Positions 60,191-64,000 of a stretch of DNA of 64,000 bases are shown one piece after another. Each line of letters opens with the position of its first letter. Position 1 is the stretch's first letter. This DNA is from Caldilinea sp. CFX5. Its GTDB lineage: Bacteria > Chloroflexota > Anaerolineae > Caldilineales > Caldilineaceae. The position numbers and the translations under genes are program-made. The notes below the pieces were generated by a model. It saw nothing but the letters and a program-made list of their open reading frames with translations. It had not been told where the DNA came from and did no database searches. The DNA lies in assembly GCA_021405325.1 (NCBI GenBank), contig QWII01000006.1, positions 248,001 to 312,000 of the forward strand, read 5' to 3'.

Positions 60191-61588
60191 ATGACGGTTC
60201 AGACACAAGAACGGGTCCCAGTGCCGGAGCGCTGGGCGGCTGAAGATGAAATTGACCTGCGCCAATACCTCGATGTCCTCATTCGCTGGTGGCGTGAAAT
60301 TGTTCTGATTACCCTGTCCGCTATGGTTCTGGCCGCAGTTGGCATTCTGCTCTCCCGGCTGATCCTCCCCGCCCAATATGAAGCCAGCGCTGACGTGGCC
60401 ATTGTACGCACGGTGAGCGATGTCAACTTTGATGAACGCTTTCGCACGAACCCGGAAGAATTGCGCACTGATACGGTCAGTCTTAGCGCCCGCCGTAGCG
60501 CGCTGTTAGGTTTGGTGGCGACCGGCGCCATTGCGGAAGAAGTGATTGCGCAACTGGGTGATACACTGACGGAGGATGAGCAGAATCCAGCTAACTTGTT
60601 GGAGATGGTTGAGGCTAGTCTTGGCAGCCCTGATGGCACGCGCACGGATAGTGACTTAATCCGCATCAAAGTGACCGCTAGCAACCCGGAGAAGGCGGCC
60701 GCCATTGCCAATGCCTGGGCGCATATTTATGTCCAGGAAGTCAATACCATCTACGGGCAAGTCCCGAACGAAGTGTTGGCCTCCATTCAAAACGAGTTGG
60801 CGACTGCCGAACAGCAATACCTTGCCAGTCAGACAAATCTGGAAGCCTTTATTGCCGGTAACCGAATCGATGAGTTGACGAGTTTGGTAGCAGTGTTGCA
60901 GCAACGCGTGGAACAGGAAGTGTCGCTGCGAAAAGCCTATCTGCTCCAGTGGGAAGATACCCAGGAACAGCTTACAACGATTGCTGCGTTGCGCACCCAG
61001 CTTGAACAGGGGGGAGAAGGGGCTGCACGTAGTACGATGGTTGCTTTGCAGACCATGAAGATGCACATCTATGGCGTACCCCCCCAAGGCCTACAGGTAG
61101 AGGTGCGCGATCTGCCCGAAGTGAATCAGCAAGCGATGTTGGTAGATGTGGCTGGACTGTCTCAAGCGCTTACGCAACGGTTGACAGATTTAGAAAGCAA
61201 AATTGTGACAAGTGGTGCAGAATTAGGATCGACGCAAGGGACGACCTCCACCTTGTCCAGCACGCTGGAAAACCTTCGCACCAGCAAAGCCCAACTGGAA
61301 GCCGAAAACGCCAAACAACGCCAACTCACTCAACAACGGGATTTGACCTGGGATACGTATAAAACGGTCAGCAGTAAAGTGGCCGAATTGAATTTGACGC
61401 GGGCGGCGGCGAGTAGTGAGGTCAGGTTTGGGGCGCCGGCGGTGGCGCCGGTGGATCCATTAAAACCGTTTAGCTTGTTATTAGGCGCTGCACTGGCCGG
61501 TGTTGTTGGTGGAGTTGTGTCTGTATTTTACGCATTCTTGGCTAATTACCTTGGTAAATCGCCCCTTTTGAAACTGAGTAAGGGTTAA
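60191..61588 (+). CDS. Wzz-type chain-length determinant / polysaccharide co-polymerase
   Basis: 465 residues from the ATG at 60191 (AAGGA ten bases upstream; a TTG at 60185 is possible). The N-terminal Wzz domain (IDLRQYLDVLIRWWREIVLITLSAMVLAAVGILL) includes helix 1. A long coiled-coil periplasmic region follows (about 180-420). A Pro-rich PVDPLKPFSLLLGAALAGVVGGVVSVFYAFL segment gives the second helix near the C-terminus. No kinase domain is attached. It should control the length of an exported polysaccharide. Confidence 0.9.
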   Translation: MTVQTQERVPVPERWAAEDEIDLRQYLDVLIRWWREIVLITLSAMVLAAVGILLSRLILPAQYEASADVAIVRTVSDVNFDERFRTNPEELRTDTVSLSARRSALLGLVATGAIAEEVIAQLGDTLTEDEQNPANLLEMVEASLGSPDGTRTDSDLIRIKVTASNPEKAAAIANAWAHIYVQEVNTIYGQVPNEVLASIQNELATAEQQYLASQTNLEAFIAGNRIDELTSLVAVLQQRVEQEVSLRKAYLLQWEDTQEQLTTIAALRTQLEQGGEGAARSTMVALQTMKMHIYGVPPQGLQVEVRDLPEVNQQAMLVDVAGLSQALTQRLTDLESKIVTSGAELGSTQGTTSTLSSTLENLRTSKAQLEAENAKQRQLTQQRDLTWDTYKTVSSKVAELNLTRAAASSEVRFGAPAVAPVDPLKPFSLLLGAALAGVVGGVVSVFYAFLANYLGKSPLLKLSKG

Positions 61589-61687
61589 TTAGATATTTGC
61601 ACTCACCCCGTTTTATTTAAAGGTAATGACAATCGATTTGACAGCGTAGTTAATAAACGGTAAGTTCTTGAGCAAAAGGTAGCTAAC

Positions 61688-62806
61688 GTGAGTTTGCAAC
61701 GCATTATGCATGTCGTCGGCGCACGGCCTAACTTTATGAAAATGGCGCCGATTATGCGCGTCATGGCCTGCCACCCAAAGCAATTGCAGCAGATTTTGGT
61801 CCATACTGGGCAGCATTATGATGCCAATATGTCCGATATCTTTTTTACTGAATTGGGCTTACCAGCGCCAGATGTGAATTTAGAGGTTGGTTCCGGCTCT
61901 CATGCACAGCAGACTGCGCAGGTGATGCAACGTTTTGAAACGGTTTTGTTGGAATATAAGCCGGACTGGGTAGTTGTCCCAGGTGATGTTAATTCGACTC
62001 TGGCCTGTGCTTTGGTTGCTGCCAAATTAGGCGTGAAGGTAGCTCATGTTGAGGCTGGTTTGCGCTCATTTGATCGAACCATGCCCGAAGAGATCAACCG
62101 TGTCTTGACTGATCAAATTAGTGATCTGCTCTTTACGCCCTCTGAAGATGGGAATGAAAACTTAAAACACGAAGGCATTGCTGATGAAAAAGTTCATTTT
62201 GTTGGCAATGTGATGATTGACAGCCTGGTACGCCTTTTGCCCAAAGCCGCAGAGCGATGGTCGGTATTGCAGCCGGAATTTGGCCTTGAGGAGTATGTCC
62301 TTGTTACCTTGCATCGTCCCTCTAATGTAGATGAAATTGCGACCTTGCGCGAGTTAATGGCTGCTTTGAGCGAAATTGCTGCAAAAGTAGAAGTTTTTTT
62401 CCCTGTTCATCCCCGTACACGCAAACGAATTCTCGATCATCAAATTGCATTTGACCAGGATCAAATCCAGTTGGTTGAGCCATTAGGCTATTTAGATTTC
62501 CTGGCCTTACAAACTCATGCACGCCTGGTTCTGACCGATTCCGGCGGTGTCCAGGAAGAAACGACTTATTTAGGCATACCATGCTTAACTGCACGGCCAA
62601 ATACTGAACGCCCGGTGACAATTACCCATGGTTCAAATCGATTGGTGCAGAGTACCCACGCTGAGGTAGTAGCTGCGGCTAACGCCTCTTTGTCTACATC
62701 CTTGACGGAGGGGGATACAGGCCGCAAACCACCGCTTTGGGATGGCCGCGCTGCTGAACGAATTGTCGAGATTTTCCTTCGACAAGCGGTTGGCGTCAGT
62801 TCCTAA
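61688..62806 (+). CDS. wecB: UDP-N-acetylglucosamine 2-epimerase (non-hydrolysing)
   Basis: 372 residues, started by a GTG at 61688 (AAAGGTAG upstream). The GT-B-like fold shows VGARPNFMKMAPIM, VHTGQHYDANMSDIFF, VEAGLRSFDRTMPEEINR, VTLHRPSNVDE and LVLTDSGGVQEETTYLGIPC. It interconverts UDP-GlcNAc and UDP-ManNAc. With the dehydrogenase at 58569 it can make UDP-ManNAcA for a capsule or exopolysaccharide. Codon use is more AT-rich than in the flanking cys genes. Confidence 0.95.
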   Translation: MSLQRIMHVVGARPNFMKMAPIMRVMACHPKQLQQILVHTGQHYDANMSDIFFTELGLPAPDVNLEVGSGSHAQQTAQVMQRFETVLLEYKPDWVVVPGDVNSTLACALVAAKLGVKVAHVEAGLRSFDRTMPEEINRVLTDQISDLLFTPSEDGNENLKHEGIADEKVHFVGNVMIDSLVRLLPKAAERWSVLQPEFGLEEYVLVTLHRPSNVDEIATLRELMAALSEIAAKVEVFFPVHPRTRKRILDHQIAFDQDQIQLVEPLGYLDFLALQTHARLVLTDSGGVQEETTYLGIPCLTARPNTERPVTITHGSNRLVQSTHAEVVAAANASLSTSLTEGDTGRKPPLWDGRAAERIVEIFLRQAVGVSS

Positions 62807-62817
62807 CCTATAAACTT

Positions 62818-64000
62818 ATGAAGCAAGTTTTAATCCGTCGCGGCCAAGCTATTGTTGAAACAGTACCCGCGCCATTGCTCGAATCTGGTCATGTCTTAAT
62901 TGAGGTCGCTTATTCCCTTATCAGCACAGGCACAGAACTGAGCGGATTGCAACAATCTGGCCGATCTTTGGTACAACGCGCGGTCGAACAGCCGGATAAA
63001 GTTATCAAACTGCTGCAACATCTGCGTGAGCAAGGCATCCAGAAAACCGTGGCAAAGGTGCGCGATAAAGTTGACACCGGCGTGCCAACCGGTTATTCTT
63101 GTTCTGGTATTGTCATGCAAGTCGGTGAAGGCGTCACTGATTTGGTTGTTGGTGATTATGTCGCCTGCGCCGGCGCTGGGATTGCGAACCACGCCGAAAT
63201 TGTTCTTGTACCGCGCAATTTGCTAGTCAAAGTGCCTGCCGCTTGTTCTTTACGTGATGCCGCCTCCGTGACCCTAGGCGCAATTGCCATGCAAGGTGTA
63301 CGCCGTGCCGATCCTCGTCTTGGCGAAATTGTGGCCGTCATTGGTTTGGGTTTACTGGGGCAACTCACTGTACAAATTCTCAAAGCGGCGGGATGTAGGG
63401 TGGTTGGTATTGATCTTGATGCGCATCGAGTGAATTTAGCACGTCAGTATGAGGCTGATTATGCCTTGCTCTCATCCGAGGTCGATCTTCTCAATGAGGT
63501 CTATCATTTGACAGGGGGGCATGGGGTTGACGCGGTTATCATTACCGCGTCAGCACAGACCGATGCTATTGTTCAGCAAGCAATGGAGATTACGCGTAAA
63601 AAGGGGCGGGTCGTGGTGGTTGGCGCAGTGGGTTTAGGTTTAAAGCGCTCTCCCTTTTACGAAAAAGAGCTTGACTTTTTAATCTCTTGTTCCTATGGTC
63701 CCGGTCGCTATGATGCACAGTACGAAGAAGCAGGAATTGATTATCCCTACGCTTATGTTCGTTGGACTGAAAACCGCAACATGGCTGAGTACTTGCGACT
63801 GGTGGGGGAAGGCAAAATCAAGCTGGAAGCGATTTTAGAGAAAGAGTACGCACTGAGTGAGGCGGAAGCCGCGTATGCCTCTTTGCAGGCGGAAGGTCTA
63901 AAGCCGTTAAGTGTTCTGTTGCGCTATCCGGTTAATGAGCAGATAACCCATGCGCAAAAATTAATCACCCAGGTTACTGTCCGCCAGTCGCAAATCCAAG
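62818..64000 (+). CDS. bi-domain oxidoreductase, MDR half (partial at right edge)
   Basis: The ATG at 62818, eleven bases after wecB, opens a frame of 394 residues that runs off the window. It has a GroES-like start (MKQVLIRRGQAIVETVPAP, SLISTGTELSG), a GYSCSGIV motif, and a Rossmann site VAVIGLGLLGQLTVQILKAAG. The SCSYGPGRYDAQYEEAGIDYPYAYVRW stretch is typical of the large oxidoreductases that fuse an MDR half to a Gfo/Idh/MocA half of about 320 residues, found in polysaccharide clusters. The second half would lie outside the window. Confidence 0.88.
   Translation, partial: MKQVLIRRGQAIVETVPAPLLESGHVLIEVAYSLISTGTELSGLQQSGRSLVQRAVEQPDKVIKLLQHLREQGIQKTVAKVRDKVDTGVPTGYSCSGIVMQVGEGVTDLVVGDYVACAGAGIANHAEIVLVPRNLLVKVPAACSLRDAASVTLGAIAMQGVRRADPRLGEIVAVIGLGLLGQLTVQILKAAGCRVVGIDLDAHRVNLARQYEADYALLSSEVDLLNEVYHLTGGHGVDAVIITASAQTDAIVQQAMEITRKKGRVVVVGAVGLGLKRSPFYEKELDFLISCSYGPGRYDAQYEEAGIDYPYAYVRWTENRNMAEYLRLVGEGKIKLEAILEKEYALSEAEAAYASLQAEGLKPLSVLLRYPVNEQITHAQKLITQVTVRQSQIQ

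Noticed and set aside
1..64000. tRNA, rRNA, integrase or phage genes
   Set aside because: Looked for cloverleaf-type stems with a TTC loop, rRNA signatures and recombinase motifs; none could be supported by eye.

Overview
The window looks like chromosomal DNA of a filamentous or free-living Chloroflexota bacterium (Caldilineae/Anaerolineae type). This is an inference from moderately high GC, frequent GTG/TTG starts, many half-size ABC exporters, Tat-lipoprotein sugar and peptide binding proteins, a very large secreted repeat protein ending in a short FLPLI-type tail, DUF1385 and small toxin-antitoxin-like cassettes. No rRNA, tRNA, CRISPR array, transposase or phage gene was recognised.

Left part (1-16 kb): an export, resistance and modification island, mostly on the minus strand. 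It has two related heterodimer-type ABC exporter pairs (1-2398 and 10177-14531), a single exporter (6239-8080), an Hsp70-family ATPase, a chloramphenicol-phosphotransferase-like kinase, three SAM methyltransferases, a receiver-less winged-helix/LuxR hybrid regulator and a candidate 66-residue peptide with a strong ribosome site. The second exporter pair is split by a plus-strand cassette of a small protein and an HNH nuclease, followed by a HicB-like/PIN toxin-antitoxin pair and a DUF2283-like gene.

Middle (16-29 kb): a broken sigma factor-ankyrin gene, a Deinococcus-type RNA ligase behind a leader-peptide attenuator, a 1380-residue surface protein, a GNAT enzyme, a HEAT-like protein behind a second attenuator of the same design, a SIS sugar isomerase, a lipid kinase, an AraC-half/ankyrin chimera and an AAA ATPase that may lack its C-terminus.

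Catabolic region (29-49 kb): a carbohydrate ABC system (31427-36051) with an enolase-superfamily dehydratase/racemase and an SDR, governed by a GntR/FadR-type regulator with a clear palindromic operator. It is followed on the plus strand by an aldo-keto reductase, a zinc-less MDR dehydrogenase, an M81 (MlrC) peptidase, a peptide-type ABC system, an M19 dipeptidase, an amidohydrolase and a class III aminotransferase. Together they suggest import and stepwise dismantling of an amide-linked sugar-acid or amino compound. Most intergenic joints here carry long inverted repeats.

Right part (49-64 kb): a SWIM zinc finger - DUF5691 - MoxR ATPase operon with ATGA overlaps, an S4 RNA-binding protein, DUF1385, sulfate activation (cysD, fused cysNC), then the start of an exopolysaccharide cluster (UDP-ManNAc dehydrogenase, Wzz-like protein, UDP-GlcNAc 2-epimerase, bi-domain oxidoreductase).

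The most unusual signals are non-coding. One is a set of intergenic hairpins whose arms are made of short tandem 'words' that differ at every locus. The other is a shared leader-peptide plus terminator design in front of the RNA ligase and HEAT genes.
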